Shown here in pieces: positions 63,921-64,000 of a stretch of 64,000 bases of DNA. This DNA is from Sternotherus odoratus (Eukaryota > Chordata > Testudines > Kinosternidae): NCBI GenBank assembly GCA_032164245.1, contig JAVMKO010000178.1, positions 186,001-250,000 on the forward strand, in the 5' to 3' direction. The translations under genes were made by a program, and so were the position numbers. The notes below the pieces were generated by a model. It made no database searches. It was not told the DNA's origin and saw only the letters and a list, made by a program, of their open reading frames with translations. The number at the start of each line of letters is the position of its first letter. Within the stretch, counting starts at the first letter, position 1.

Positions 63921-64000
63921 AGGCCGGAGGAGGGAGGCTTTTTCTCACCATGACTCAGGGGGAGAAGATCAGGAAGTGGGGGGGACGAGGACTGGAGGCC

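Overview
This is vertebrate nuclear DNA, almost certainly from a sauropsid and most probably a turtle. The evidence is spliced vertebrate genes with CpG-rich promoters, CR1 LINEs in both orientations, Penelope-like elements ending in the 'ctttaaggtgccac' tail common in turtle genomes, MIR/CORE-SINE derivatives, hAT and Tc1/mariner MITEs, a Helitron and several solo LTRs. The turtle assignment is my inference from repeat style; the gene calls do not depend on it.

Layout. (1) 1-18.9 kb is moderate in GC and has no complete gene. It holds a small array of locally duplicated segments (about 0.4-5.7 kb) with tiny exon-like pieces between conserved splice-like signals, three solo LTRs, a broken hAT transposase, and a Penelope-like element split by a 2.2-kb hAT element that carries a G-rich minisatellite. 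(2) 18.9-45.5 kb is a very GC-rich gene island, all on the + strand: the terminal exon of TRAPPC1, complete KCNAB3 (14 coding exons, 405 aa) and RNF227 (2 coding exons, 181 aa). This is the gene order of human 17p13.1. A second possible first exon of KCNAB3 lies 3.3 kb upstream of the canonical one, and a phase-neutral 36-nt cassette exon is possible. Introns and flanks are crowded with tandem repeats, many derived from the head of a MIR-like SINE. (3) 45.6-64 kb is gene-poor and AT-richer, made of CR1 copies, MITEs, a Helitron, a foldback LTR derivative, another solo LTR and, at the far end, a tandem repeat of about 80 bp. No CHD3 exon, expected next to RNF227, is visible.

How the genes relate. 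TRAPPC1 is a TRAPP vesicle-tethering subunit, KCNAB3 is a cytoplasmic beta subunit of Kv1 potassium channels with an aldo-keto reductase fold, and RNF227 is a small RING-finger protein. They are neighbours by ancient synteny, not partners in one pathway.

Main points to follow up: the alternative KCNAB3 first exon; the 36-nt cassette exon; the diverging mini-exon-like cassettes near the left end; the missing upstream exons of TRAPPC1; minisatellites grown inside a hAT element, a Helitron and a SINE; and a palindromic LTR derivative with its own target-site duplication.
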